This document shows positions 20,580 to 28,234 of a DNA stretch of 64,000 nucleotides, piece after piece. Source of the DNA: an uncultured Arenicella sp. (GTDB lineage: Bacteria; Pseudomonadota; Gammaproteobacteria; Arenicellales; Arenicellaceae); NCBI GenBank assembly GCA_947499305.1, contig CANMNN010000001.1:186001-250000 (forward strand), written 5' to 3'. The translations under genes were made by a program, and so were the position numbers. Within the stretch, counting starts at the first letter, position 1. Every line of letters begins with the position of its first letter. The notes beneath the pieces are model-generated. The model made no database searches and was not told the origin of the DNA. It saw only the letters and a list, made by a program, of their open reading frames with translations.

Positions 20580-21926
20580 ATGTCTAAGGCCTTTTTTGGT
20601 ACCGACGGAATTAGAGGCGCAGTCGGCACTGAGCCTATTACACCCAAAACTATTGTTCACTTAGGTTGGGCGCTAGGCACTGTTATTAAGCGCCACTATG
20701 GTAAAGGCAGTGTGTTAGTTGGCAAAGACACGCGTGTTTCAGGCTACTTGTTAGAGTCTGCAATGGAGGCCGGTTTGTCGTCGGCGGGCATGGACGTGGT
20801 TATGCTGGGTCCATTGCCAACTCCCGCGATCGCATATCTTACTCAAACCGCCCGCGCTAATGCGGGTGTGGTGATAAGTGCTTCGCACAACCATTATTCA
20901 GATAATGGCATAAAATTCTTTTCACCTAATGGCACCAAAATTTCCGACGAAGTTCAGGCTGAGATTGAGCAATTAATGTCTGAAGACATGAGTGTTGTTG
21001 AATCGAAAGAGCTCGGTAAAGCACATCGTATGGATGATGCCGTTGGGCGTTACGTTGAATTCTGTAAAGGCACCATTCCTCGACGCATGGACTTTAGGGG
21101 ATTAAAGGTCGCTCTCGATTGCGCAAATGGCGCAGCCTATCAATCGGCTCCAGCGGCATTTCATGAGCTAGGGGCAGATATAGAGGTAATTAATAATTCA
21201 CCAAATGGCTACAATATTAATAATGATTGTGGCTCAACGCACATTGGAGGCTTACAAAGGCTGGTGCTTGACCAGAAGTGTGATGTTGGTATCGCGTTTG
21301 ATGGTGACGCCGACCGAGTATTGATGGTTGACTCCCGTGGTGATGTAGTCGACGGCGATCAACTCTTGTTTGTAATAGCTGATAGCCTGCAAAAGCAAGG
21401 CCGTTTAAAAGGCGGGGTTGTTGGCACTTTGATGAGCAATTTCGGCATGGAGAAAGCCTTAGAACAACGAGAGATACCATTTTTTAGAGCCAAGGTTGGT
21501 GATCGTTATGTTATGCAAGAGCTTAAAGCGCGCGATTGGGTAATTGGTGGTGAGTCTTCAGGCCATATAATCTGCCTAGACAAAACCACCACAGGTGATG
21601 GATTGGTCTCAGCTTTGCAAGTGCTAACTCAAATGAAGTTCATGCAAAAACCCCTGCACGAGCTCGCCGCTGAAATGCAAATGTACCCGCAAACGATGAT
21701 TAATGTGAAGCTTCCTCAAGGAACCAACGCGTCGTCGGTCTGTGAGCTCGACGCCGTGAATCAAGCGGTCAAATTTGCTGAACAGGCTTTGGCTCGTACG
21801 GGTAGAGTATTGTTGCGGCCATCTGGTACTGAGCCGGTCATTAGAGTAATGGTAGAGGGCCAAAACGCGGAATTGGTAGACAGCACATGTGAACAAATAG
21901 CCGAAGCGGTGAGGCAACAGCTTTAA
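20580..21926 (+). CDS. glmM: Phosphoglucosamine mutase
   Basis: GlmM interconverts glucosamine-6-phosphate and glucosamine-1-phosphate for peptidoglycan and LPS. From the ATG at 20580, behind AAAAGGA, the protein is 448 residues (445 in E. coli) and starts with FFGTDGIRGAVG. The longer frame from 20448 overlaps folP and is discarded. The phosphoserine loop is SASHNHYSDNG, the metal loop DGDADR and the sugar loop GGESSGH. The RPSGTEP phosphate-binding loop lies near the C-terminus. Confidence 0.97.
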   Translation: MSKAFFGTDGIRGAVGTEPITPKTIVHLGWALGTVIKRHYGKGSVLVGKDTRVSGYLLESAMEAGLSSAGMDVVMLGPLPTPAIAYLTQTARANAGVVISASHNHYSDNGIKFFSPNGTKISDEVQAEIEQLMSEDMSVVESKELGKAHRMDDAVGRYVEFCKGTIPRRMDFRGLKVALDCANGAAYQSAPAAFHELGADIEVINNSPNGYNINNDCGSTHIGGLQRLVLDQKCDVGIAFDGDADRVLMVDSRGDVVDGDQLLFVIADSLQKQGRLKGGVVGTLMSNFGMEKALEQREIPFFRAKVGDRYVMQELKARDWVIGGESSGHIICLDKTTTGDGLVSALQVLTQMKFMQKPLHELAAEMQMYPQTMINVKLPQGTNASSVCELDAVNQAVKFAEQALARTGRVLLRPSGTEPVIRVMVEGQNAELVDSTCEQIAEAVRQQL

Positions 21927-22055
21927 CGCTACTCCTGTACACCCAAGCATTCAATCAGTACGTCGATCCAGTGAAAATTATTGGTAAGTTTCCTAGTGCA
22001 TTTCAAGGTGCTATGCTAAGATCCGCGCTCACTTGATTCTGAATAAAGAGGTCTT

Positions 22056-22859
22056 ATGCGACGTTTTTTAGTAGCAGGTAATTGGAAAATGCACGGTAGT
22101 TCTGAAATGACTGCCGATTTAATTTCTGGTATTGCTCGGCGGGCATTCGACGCAGCAAGATTAAGTGAACAAAAAGAGCTAAGTTACGACATTTTAGTGT
22201 GTCCGCCGGCGCCATATTTGAGCCAAGCGGCTAATCACTCCGAGTCATTACCGATTGCTGTTGGCGCGCAAAATGTGAGTCAGCATGAGTCTGGTGCCTT
22301 TACCGGTGAGATATCGTTACCAATGCTGTCAGAACTTGGTTGTGAATACGTATTACTCGGCCACTCAGAGCGGCGCGAATTGTTTGGCGAATCTGATCAG
22401 CTCATTGCTGAAAAGTTTGCGGCCTGTGTCGATAGTGGATCTGCTTCGCTTATTCCGGTCTTGTGTATTGGTGAAACCTTACAAGATCGACAATCGGGCA
22501 AAACAGAAGCGGTAGTCGAGGCTCAGTTAGACACGGTGATCAATAGAGTCGGCATTGCCGCTTTTGACCACGCTGTAATAGCTTATGAGCCCGTATGGGC
22601 AATCGGCACCGGTGAAACAGCCAGTCCTGACCAAGCTCAAGAAGTACATGCGTTTATACGTGCTAAGCTTGGTGGCTTGGATTCTGCTGTAGCAGATAAA
22701 ATTCGCATTGTTTATGGCGGTAGTGTAAAGCCTAGCAATGCGACAGAGCTTTTTGCTCAAAAAGATATAGATGGTGGGCTGATTGGCGGCGCGTCATTAG
22801 ATGTTGATAGCTTTTCAGGTATCTGTGAAGCCACACAAAAAATTATAGAGAACACTTGA
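22056..22859 (+). CDS. tpiA: Triosephosphate isomerase
   Basis: The enzyme interconverts dihydroxyacetone phosphate and glyceraldehyde-3-phosphate. The 267-residue barrel has the N-terminal AGNWKMHG with the catalytic Lys, the electrophile His in LLGHSERRE and the catalytic Glu in YEPVWAIGTG, followed by the phosphate-gripping GGSV segment. It is slightly longer than E. coli TpiA (255) because of an insertion near residue 40. tpiA-secG adjacency occurs in Pseudomonas. Confidence 0.97.
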   Translation: MRRFLVAGNWKMHGSSEMTADLISGIARRAFDAARLSEQKELSYDILVCPPAPYLSQAANHSESLPIAVGAQNVSQHESGAFTGEISLPMLSELGCEYVLLGHSERRELFGESDQLIAEKFAACVDSGSASLIPVLCIGETLQDRQSGKTEAVVEAQLDTVINRVGIAAFDHAVIAYEPVWAIGTGETASPDQAQEVHAFIRAKLGGLDSAVADKIRIVYGGSVKPSNATELFAQKDIDGGLIGGASLDVDSFSGICEATQKIIENT

Positions 22860-22919
22860 AGCCTAGTTATTTAGGCCGATATAAAGCGAAAGCTTTGCTA
22901 CAAAAAATAGAGTTATAAA

Positions 22920-23345
22920 ATGAACATTACAACTATTCTGATAATCGTCAATGTATTCGCAGCTGTTGCGATTATCGCATTAGTCCTAATGCAACAAAGC
23001 AAAGGCGACATGGGTTCTGCGTTTGGTGGCGGTGGTTCATCAAGCATGTTTGGAAGCAAAGGCTCAGCAAATTTCTTGAGCCGTTGCACGTCTACAATGG
23101 TAACTTTGTTTTTTGTTAGTAGTTTAACGCTTGCGTATATCTATGCTAAGCGAAATGCCGCTGAGCAAGAAGTAGCTCCGATTCAGGTAGAGCAAGACAG
23201 TGAAGTACCAACGATTGATGCTGAGATACCAGTAATCGATAATGAAGTTCCCTCAATTGACGTGCCAACGACAGATGAAGCTGTTGAAGCATTTGAGTCT
23301 GAGCTAGATGGCGCTGAAGTACCGCAGGTACCAGAAGGGAGCTAG
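22920..23345 (+). CDS. secG: Protein translocase subunit SecG
   Basis: SecG is a two-helix partner of SecYE that eases protein export. Helix 1 (about residues 3-23), the glycine-rich GSAFGGGGSSSMFGSKGSANFLSR cytoplasmic loop and helix 2 (about residues 54-73) match the family (split here as GSAFGGGGSSSMFGSK then GSANFLSR). The protein is 141 residues. The C-terminal 60 residues form an acidic tail with repeated E-V/I-P-x-I-D units, which is longer than the family core needs. Confidence 0.9.
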   Translation: MNITTILIIVNVFAAVAIIALVLMQQSKGDMGSAFGGGGSSSMFGSKGSANFLSRCTSTMVTLFFVSSLTLAYIYAKRNAAEQEVAPIQVEQDSEVPTIDAEIPVIDNEVPSIDVPTTDEAVEAFESELDGAEVPQVPEGS

Positions 23346-23386
23346 CAAGAGCGCGGCGTATAGCGGGCTGGTATAAAAGCTCAGGC

Positions 23387-23392
23387 TATAAT
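23387..23392 (+). promoter_or_regulatory. Candidate -10 box of the repeat array and tRNA-Leu
   Basis: A perfect TATAAT lies 23 nt before the first repeat unit, so a transcript starting near 23399 would cover all three repeats and the tRNA. The expected -35 region (about 23364-23369) is poor, so the promoter is uncertain. Read-through from secG is an alternative. Confidence 0.4.
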
Positions 23393-23414
23393 GTGCGTTA
23401 GCAAATAAGGTAAA

Positions 23415-23827
23415 TGTCCAGGCGGTGAAATTGGTAGACGACGGAGCCTATGCTCCTAGTGCTGCGAAGGCAAAGCCTGAGCTAAGTGCACGCGTAGCGT
23501 GTCGTGGAGGAGTTAATAGCTCTGAACCACAAACACGTAGCAGAAAAGTTAAATGTCCAGGTGGTGGAATTGGTAGACGACGGAGCCTGCTCCTAGTGCT
23601 GCGAAGGCGAAGCCTGAGCTAAGTGCACGCGTAGCGTGTCGTGGAGGAGTTACTAGCTCTGAACCACAAACACGTAGTAGAAAAGTTAAATGTCCAGGTG
23701 GTGGAATTGGTAGACGACGGAGCTTGCTCCTAGTGCTGCGAAGGCAAAGCCTGAGCTAAGTGCACGCGTAGCGTGTCGTGGAGGAGTTAATAGCTCTGAA
23801 CCACAAACACTTAGTAGAAAAGTTAAA
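23415..23827 (+). repeat. Three tandem repeats each starting with the 5' part of tRNA-Leu
   Basis: Units lie at 23415-23553 (139 nt), 23554-23690 (137 nt) and 23691-23827 (137 nt), and abut the intact tRNA-Leu at 23828. The first 25 nt of units 2 and 3 are identical to the first 25 nt of the tRNA (acceptor 5' strand and D-arm); unit 1 has two differences. The next about 112 nt are not tRNA sequence. They contain inverted repeats that could form hairpins (GGAG/CTCC, AGGC/GCCT, CACGC/GCGTG) enclosed by ACGAC/GTCGT. Differences between units fall mostly in the predicted loops. No gene is convincing here. The layout recalls the rtT repeats of the E. coli tyrT operon, but those copy the 3' end of the tRNA and lie downstream. 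Confidence 0.9.
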
Positions 23828-23913
23828 TGTCCAGGTGGTGGAATTGGTAGACACGCTATCTTGAGGGGGTAGTGACGCAAGTCGTGAGGGTTCAAGTCCC
23901 TCTCTGGACACCA
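23828..23913 (+). tRNA. leuU: tRNA-Leu (anticodon GAG)
   Basis: The cloverleaf is complete: the acceptor TGTCCAG pairs with CTGGACA, the D-arm contains GGTGGAATTGGTAGAC, the anticodon loop is CTTGAGG (anticodon GAG), a long class II variable arm is present, and the T-loop GTTCAAGTCC and an encoded CCA end the gene. Its place after glmM-secG matches E. coli leuU. A terminator follows at 23921-23956. Confidence 0.97.
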
Positions 23914-23920
23914 AATTATA

Positions 23921-23956
23921 AAAGCCAGATTTCAAATCGAAATCTGGCTTTTTTTT
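23921..23956 (+). terminator. Rho-independent terminator after tRNA-Leu
   Basis: AAAGCCAGATTT (23921-23932) and AAATCTGGCTTT (from 23940) pair around a 7-nt loop and run into eight T. Confidence 0.92.
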
Positions 23957-24291
23957 AGCAGAGAGCGCTGCAAATATGAATCAGGTACCCGATTATTTGG
24001 GGGGGGGGGCTTTCTGTTTCTCCTCTCGCTTTAGCTTATTTGAGTTTTGTCTAGACCTGCTTTTCTATTTTCGCGCACCAAATAGAAATACCCAATTCAC
24101 AAGTGACGCTCACCATTTTAAGACTTTCTCGTTTGCCAACATTTATCTAAATGATTCAACTGTTGATTCTCGCTTCTGTGAGGAATAATCGAGATATCAG
24201 ATACAGGGCTTGCGGCGCTCAGCCTCACCTCGTAAACTCTGCGAAATACACAAACTAACATGCATTTTTAATGTGACAGCTGAGGAATACC
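23957..24291. other. Intergenic region with a G11 homopolymer
   Basis: No convincing gene is present. A run of eleven G occupies 23999-24009 inside a 70-codon frame (23976-24188) that has no family resemblance and no good ribosome site. Long G-runs are hypermutable and are also an assembly hazard. A GAGGAA ribosome site for the ferredoxin lies at the right end. Confidence 0.6.
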
Positions 24292-24612
24292 GTGCCTAAA
24301 ATTACCTTTATTGACTTCGAAGGAACTGAACGTAACGTTGACGCGAATACGGGTGAAACAATTATGGAAGCCGCAACAAGTAATGATATTCCCGGAATCG
24401 ATGCAGATTGCGGTGGTGCCTGCGCATGCGCGACTTGCCACGTCTATATTGCTCCAGACTGGATGGAAAGAGCCGGAGAAGCAGAAGACCTGGAGGCCGA
24501 AATGTTAGACGTTGCCGAAGAGGTAAAAGAGAATTCCCGTTTGGCTTGTCAGGTAACTCTAAGTGATCAGTTAGATGGGATTGTTGTGATCACGCCTGAG
24601 AGTCAATTCTAA
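24292..24612 (+). CDS. 2Fe-2S ferredoxin, adrenodoxin/putidaredoxin type
   Basis: This soluble electron carrier is of the vertebrate-type or P450-type ferredoxin class. The 106-residue length equals putidaredoxin. The cluster ligands read C-x5-C-x2-C in DADCGGACACATCHVY (near residues 40-49) and a fourth Cys in SRLACQVTL near residue 87. It starts with GTG at 24292 behind GAGGAA. No cytochrome P450 or reductase gene is adjacent, and it is not in an isc cluster, so the partner is unknown. Confidence 0.92.
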   Translation: MPKITFIDFEGTERNVDANTGETIMEAATSNDIPGIDADCGGACACATCHVYIAPDWMERAGEAEDLEAEMLDVAEEVKENSRLACQVTLSDQLDGIVVITPESQF

Positions 24613-24620
24613 GTTTAGTT

Positions 24621-25181
24621 TTAACCATTCCAAGTCTGAACAAAATCATCGACTTGCAGTTCGGCCAAGGGCTTAGTAATTTTAGGTGTTCCCAGATAAA
24701 TAAAACCGACGATTTTATCGTTGGGTTCTAGGTTGAGCCCGCGATGCATCTCATCGGTGAACATCATGCTGCCAGATCGCCATATCGCTCCAACGCCTTG
24801 CGCATGAGCTGCCGTCATCATCATTTGAGCTGCCGCTCCAGCTGATAGTAATTGCTCTATCTCAGGAACCTTGTCGTGCGTTTGAATTGATGCAGCGACT
24901 ACTAAGATTGTTGGCGCTCTAAACGGTTTGTTTTTTAGCTTTATTGCAAAATCGGGTGCTAGCATGCACCCATCGCTTGCCTCCTTCGCTTTGACCATCA
25001 AATCGCCAAATTTTGTGCGCGCATCGCCCTCAATTAATAGAAATTTCCAGGGTTTAAGGGATTTGTGGTCACAAGCACGTAGGCCGGCTTTAACAATATT
25101 GTCTAGTTGACGTTTGTTAGGGCCTGGCTCGGTTAGCAAATTAACTGAGTTGCGGGTATGTAGGGCAGTCAGGGCGTCCAT
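24621..25181 (-). CDS. Nitroreductase family protein (YdjA-like)
   Basis: This is a small FMN-dependent nitroreductase-fold protein of 186 residues. The N-terminal RNSVNLLTEPGPNKRQLDNIV segment resembles the R-x-S FMN-contacting motif. The GVGAIWRSG and VGFIYLGTP segments match the YdjA subgroup, which has the shortest members (183 in E. coli). The physiological substrate is unknown in this subgroup. It converges with the ferredoxin gene (8 nt between the stop codons), so a functional link is possible but not shown. Confidence 0.88.
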   Translation of the reverse strand: MDALTALHTRNSVNLLTEPGPNKRQLDNIVKAGLRACDHKSLKPWKFLLIEGDARTKFGDLMVKAKEASDGCMLAPDFAIKLKNKPFRAPTILVVAASIQTHDKVPEIEQLLSAGAAAQMMMTAAHAQGVGAIWRSGSMMFTDEMHRGLNLEPNDKIVGFIYLGTPKITKPLAELQVDDFVQTWNG

Positions 25182-25749
25182 GAAAGTCTGTTTCGTTGTG
25201 TTATCAATGTACCGTCGAATAATACCAGAGACAAATTCGTTTGAGTGTGGAGAGTAACTAATCGATTGTCTAATAGCTCGAGGTTTAGGTAAGAAAAGAA
25301 CTCAAAACGTTCAGTTTAGAAGACTAAAAATGTCGCCAGTGTGATATCTTTTCCTGAGCGCGAAGTTACCCCGTGCTACATCCGTGTAACTCTGGTGTAC
25401 CTTGTAAAGGTGTCTCCAAACTAATCATCACTGTTGCATGGAACTCAATTTAGACATGATGTCGATATTGAGGACGGTAAAAAACGATATCTGGGGGGAT
25501 AGTTTTTTACTTTTTAGTAAGGCTCTTGAGTTAGTGGCTCAAGGGCCTTTTAACTTCCCATGTGGTCGACCTTACGTTGAGATAACTGTTCCCGCAACTG
25601 TCTATTTTTAGTAACAGCTGTCTATAATCTAGAATTTTAAGTATTTTGATACTTTAGCTTTGATCCGTTAGTGTTTAAGCTTAAACGATTGGTTTAGTCT
25701 GGTATCTCGCTTATTAACCCGTTCACAGTTTTCTAGGAAGTCTCTTGAA
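25182..25749. other. 568-bp intergenic region with an orphan terminator
   Basis: No protein-coding frame is convincing. A plus-strand hairpin (25519-25549) looks like a terminator although no plus-strand gene ends within 900 bp upstream. The purine-rich segment 25475-25500 and a T-rich stretch precede it. The region also carries the promoters of the two flanking divergent genes. Confidence 0.6.
25519..25551 (+). terminator. Orphan terminator-like hairpin
   Basis: AAGGCTCTTGAG (25519-25530) pairs with CTCAAGGGCCTT (25538-25549), with one G-U pair and a 7-nt loop, followed by a short T-run. It could end a small RNA transcribed from about 25200-25500. Confidence 0.6.
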
Positions 25750-26661
25750 ATGAATATTATTGTTGTACCCGCCGTTCTGGCGTTGATCGTCAATTTTGTA
25801 GTTCTATGGGCTGCCGGTAGGACCGCTAATAGGACAACAGGGTTTATTCCGCTGGTTGTCGGCTTTAGTATGATGAATACGTGCGAGATTCTAGGTAGTT
25901 TTTCGGGATGGAGCCCTACAACATTAGAACTTATCGTTCGTTGCTACTATTGTAGCGCAGTTATATCGCTGTCTCTGGTCATGCTCTACGCGGCTGAGAT
26001 ATCGAAGTATCAAACTACTGCCCTAAACTGGGCGATAGGATTTATGGCAGGAACAATTTCGTTCGCTATCTTGTTTAGTGACTTGATTTTGACGGGTATA
26101 CACTCCATCGGCTATAGCGTGAGCGCTGACAAGGGAATTGCTTACATCGTGTTCCAGTCGTTTTCACTTGGTTTGCTCATCTCTGTAGGTGTGATGCTTA
26201 CGCAAGGTTACCGAAACGCGCTAACCCATGATCAACAAATCAAATGTTCGGGGACAGCACTGGCAATTATGCCCACGATCATCGCCTGTTTAGGCCTACT
26301 TATTCTGATGTGGTGCGGAATAAAAATTAATGCAACTGTCGTGCTTCCACTCACCATGATGGCCTTTATTCTAATTACTCTTGCTTCTGAAGAGCATCAT
26401 AAGCTAACGGATATTAGACGCTTCATTCCTGGGTCTGCTGAGCGTCGCACGAGCCGAGAGGTGATGGAGATTTGCAGTAATTACGCGCGAGATGAAGTTA
26501 GTTACCGAGATGCTATAAGTGAGATTGAGCGGGTACTAGTGGTTCACAAGTATCAGAAAAATCATAAAAATGCTTCAGCAACGGCAGAGCTTATGGGTAT
26601 GCCGCGATCTTCGTTGTACTCAATATTTAATCGTCTAAAAATCGAGTCGAAAAGCAGCTAA
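25750..26661 (+). CDS. Seven-helix membrane protein with C-terminal Fis-type helix-turn-helix
   Basis: The 303-residue protein has about seven hydrophobic helices (roughly residues 1-23, 29-51, 57-82, 92-117, 129-155, 168-193, 195-215). It resembles the 7TM sensor region found at the N-terminus of some histidine kinases. After a charged linker the C-terminus (about 270-300) reads NASATAELMGMPRSSLYSIF, a Fis-type (HTH_8) helix-turn-helix like that ending NtrC-family activators. There is no kinase, receiver or AAA+ domain. It would be a one-component regulator held in the inner membrane. The ATG at 25750 follows a GGAAG site. Signal and targets are unknown; it converges with gabD, which overlaps its stop codon. 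Confidence 0.8.
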   Translation: MNIIVVPAVLALIVNFVVLWAAGRTANRTTGFIPLVVGFSMMNTCEILGSFSGWSPTTLELIVRCYYCSAVISLSLVMLYAAEISKYQTTALNWAIGFMAGTISFAILFSDLILTGIHSIGYSVSADKGIAYIVFQSFSLGLLISVGVMLTQGYRNALTHDQQIKCSGTALAIMPTIIACLGLLILMWCGIKINATVVLPLTMMAFILITLASEEHHKLTDIRRFIPGSAERRTSREVMEICSNYARDEVSYRDAISEIERVLVVHKYQKNHKNASATAELMGMPRSSLYSIFNRLKIESKSS

Positions 26662-28112
26662 CTGTCTAAGCCGCCCATGCAAAGGTATTTAATCTCTAGA
26701 TAGTCTTCTAAGCCATATTTGGAGCCTTCCCGACCCATGCCAGATTGCTTTACGCCACCAAAGGGTGCCATCTCGTTTGAGATAATCCCTTCGTTGATGC
26801 CAACCATGCCGAACTCCAAAGCTTCAGAAACGCGCCAAACGCGGCCAATATCTCGCGTATAGATATACGAAGCTAGCCCCACTTCGGTGTCATTGGCCAG
26901 TTCAACAGCCTCTTTCTCTGTCTCGAATTTGATAAGCGGTGCAACTGGGCCAAATATTTCTTCGCGAGCAACACTCATACTCGGAGTGATGTTAGTAAGC
27001 ACCGTAGGTTCAAAAAAACGGTCTCCCATCTCGTCGATATGACCTCCAGTCAGTGCGACGGCACCTTCCGAAATAGCATTATTTACAAGCCCAGCAACTG
27101 ATTCAATCGCTTTATTATTAATCAGCGGGCCAATGTCTATATTGCTCTCGCTGCCATCGCCCATATTTAGTTGAGATGCTGCTTGTGCCAGTTTTTCTGA
27201 GAACTCTTTGTAGATGCCTGCTTGCACAAAGAAACGGTTACTGCATACGCATGTTTGGCCAGCGTTTCTAAACTTTGACACCAGCGCGCCTTGTACAGCT
27301 TGATCGATATTGGCGTCATCAAAGACCACAAACGGGGCATTGCCACCAAGTTCCATCGATGTTTTCTTGACGGTTGTGGCGCATTGCGCGAGTAGGGATT
27401 TGCCAACCTCTGTAGAGCCCGTAAACGAGAATTTCGCAACGCGCGGGTCCCCAGTCAGAACTTCGCCGATTGGTCTAGATGTGTTGCTTACAATAACATT
27501 GAAAATCCCCGCAGGTATCCCGGCCTGTTTCCCTAACTCGGCTAGAGCGAGCGCTGAAAGTGGCGTTTCTTGTGCTGCTTTAACGACAAAAGCACACCCT
27601 GCCGCTAGCGCTGGCGCGGCTTTGCGCGTAATCATCGCGTTTGGGAAGTTCCATGGCGTGATTGCCGATACAATACCCACGCCTTGTTTGATAATCACCA
27701 CTCGGGAGTTTGATGAGGCGCCAGGAATCGTATCGCCGTAAATTCTTTTAGCCTCTTCCGCAAACCATTCAATGTAATTGGCGCCGTAAGCAATTTCGCC
27801 TTTTGCCTCCTTTAGGGGCTTACCTTGCTCGGCGGTCAAGATGGCTGCGAGATCGTCTTGGTGCTCCATGATTAAGTCATACCACTTTCTTAATATCGTG
27901 GAGCGTTCTTTCGCTGTCTTGGCGCGCCATGCAGGCATTGCTTTTTCGGCAGCATCGACGGCTAGAATCGCGTCGCTTTTATTTGCGCCACTGAGACTAG
28001 CAATAATCGAACCGTCCACAGGGTTGTGGACATCAAAAGGTGAGTTCTTTGAAGTGTGCCATTGCCCATTAATAAAGCTGGCTGTTTTTACTAAATTCAA
28101 ATTTAGAGACAT
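26658..28112 (-). CDS. gabD: NAD(P)-dependent succinate-semialdehyde dehydrogenase
   Basis: The enzyme oxidises succinate semialdehyde to succinate, the last step of GABA degradation. From the ATG whose first base is 28112 the protein is 484 residues (482 for E. coli GabD). A better-spaced AAGG site supports this over the adjacent ATG at 28115 or the long frame from 28265, which overlaps the divergent gene. TPWNFPNAMITRK, SFTGSTEVGK, MELGGNAPF with the catalytic Glu and GQTCVCSNRF with the nucleophile Cys are all GabD-like. No GABA transaminase is nearby, so related aldehydes are possible substrates. Its last codons overlap the stop of the convergent regulator by 4 nt. Confidence 0.92.
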   Translation of the reverse strand: MSLNLNLVKTASFINGQWHTSKNSPFDVHNPVDGSIIASLSGANKSDAILAVDAAEKAMPAWRAKTAKERSTILRKWYDLIMEHQDDLAAILTAEQGKPLKEAKGEIAYGANYIEWFAEEAKRIYGDTIPGASSNSRVVIIKQGVGIVSAITPWNFPNAMITRKAAPALAAGCAFVVKAAQETPLSALALAELGKQAGIPAGIFNVIVSNTSRPIGEVLTGDPRVAKFSFTGSTEVGKSLLAQCATTVKKTSMELGGNAPFVVFDDANIDQAVQGALVSKFRNAGQTCVCSNRFFVQAGIYKEFSEKLAQAASQLNMGDGSESNIDIGPLINNKAIESVAGLVNNAISEGAVALTGGHIDEMGDRFFEPTVLTNITPSMSVAREEIFGPVAPLIKFETEKEAVELANDTEVGLASYIYTRDIGRVWRVSEALEFGMVGINEGIISNEMAPFGGVKQSGMGREGSKYGLEDYLEIKYLCMGGLDS

Positions 28113-28234
28113 CATAAACCTTACTTGAGTGGAACCGTCACCACTTATCTTAACCCCAAAAGTGTGCAACGGTGTATTTAATGATCTAATGTCCGAGCTA
28201 GAACTGCCTATAATGAGAGCAATAGTCGAAACTA

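Noticed and set aside
23415..23827. Tandem repeats considered as a CRISPR array or an attachment site
   Set aside because: The units abut with no unique spacers, so it is not CRISPR. Integrase sites normally duplicate the 3' end of a tRNA, and no integrase gene is nearby.
23976..24188. 70-codon frame crossing the G11 tract
   Set aside because: It has no ribosome site and no family resemblance, and it depends on the exact length of the G run.
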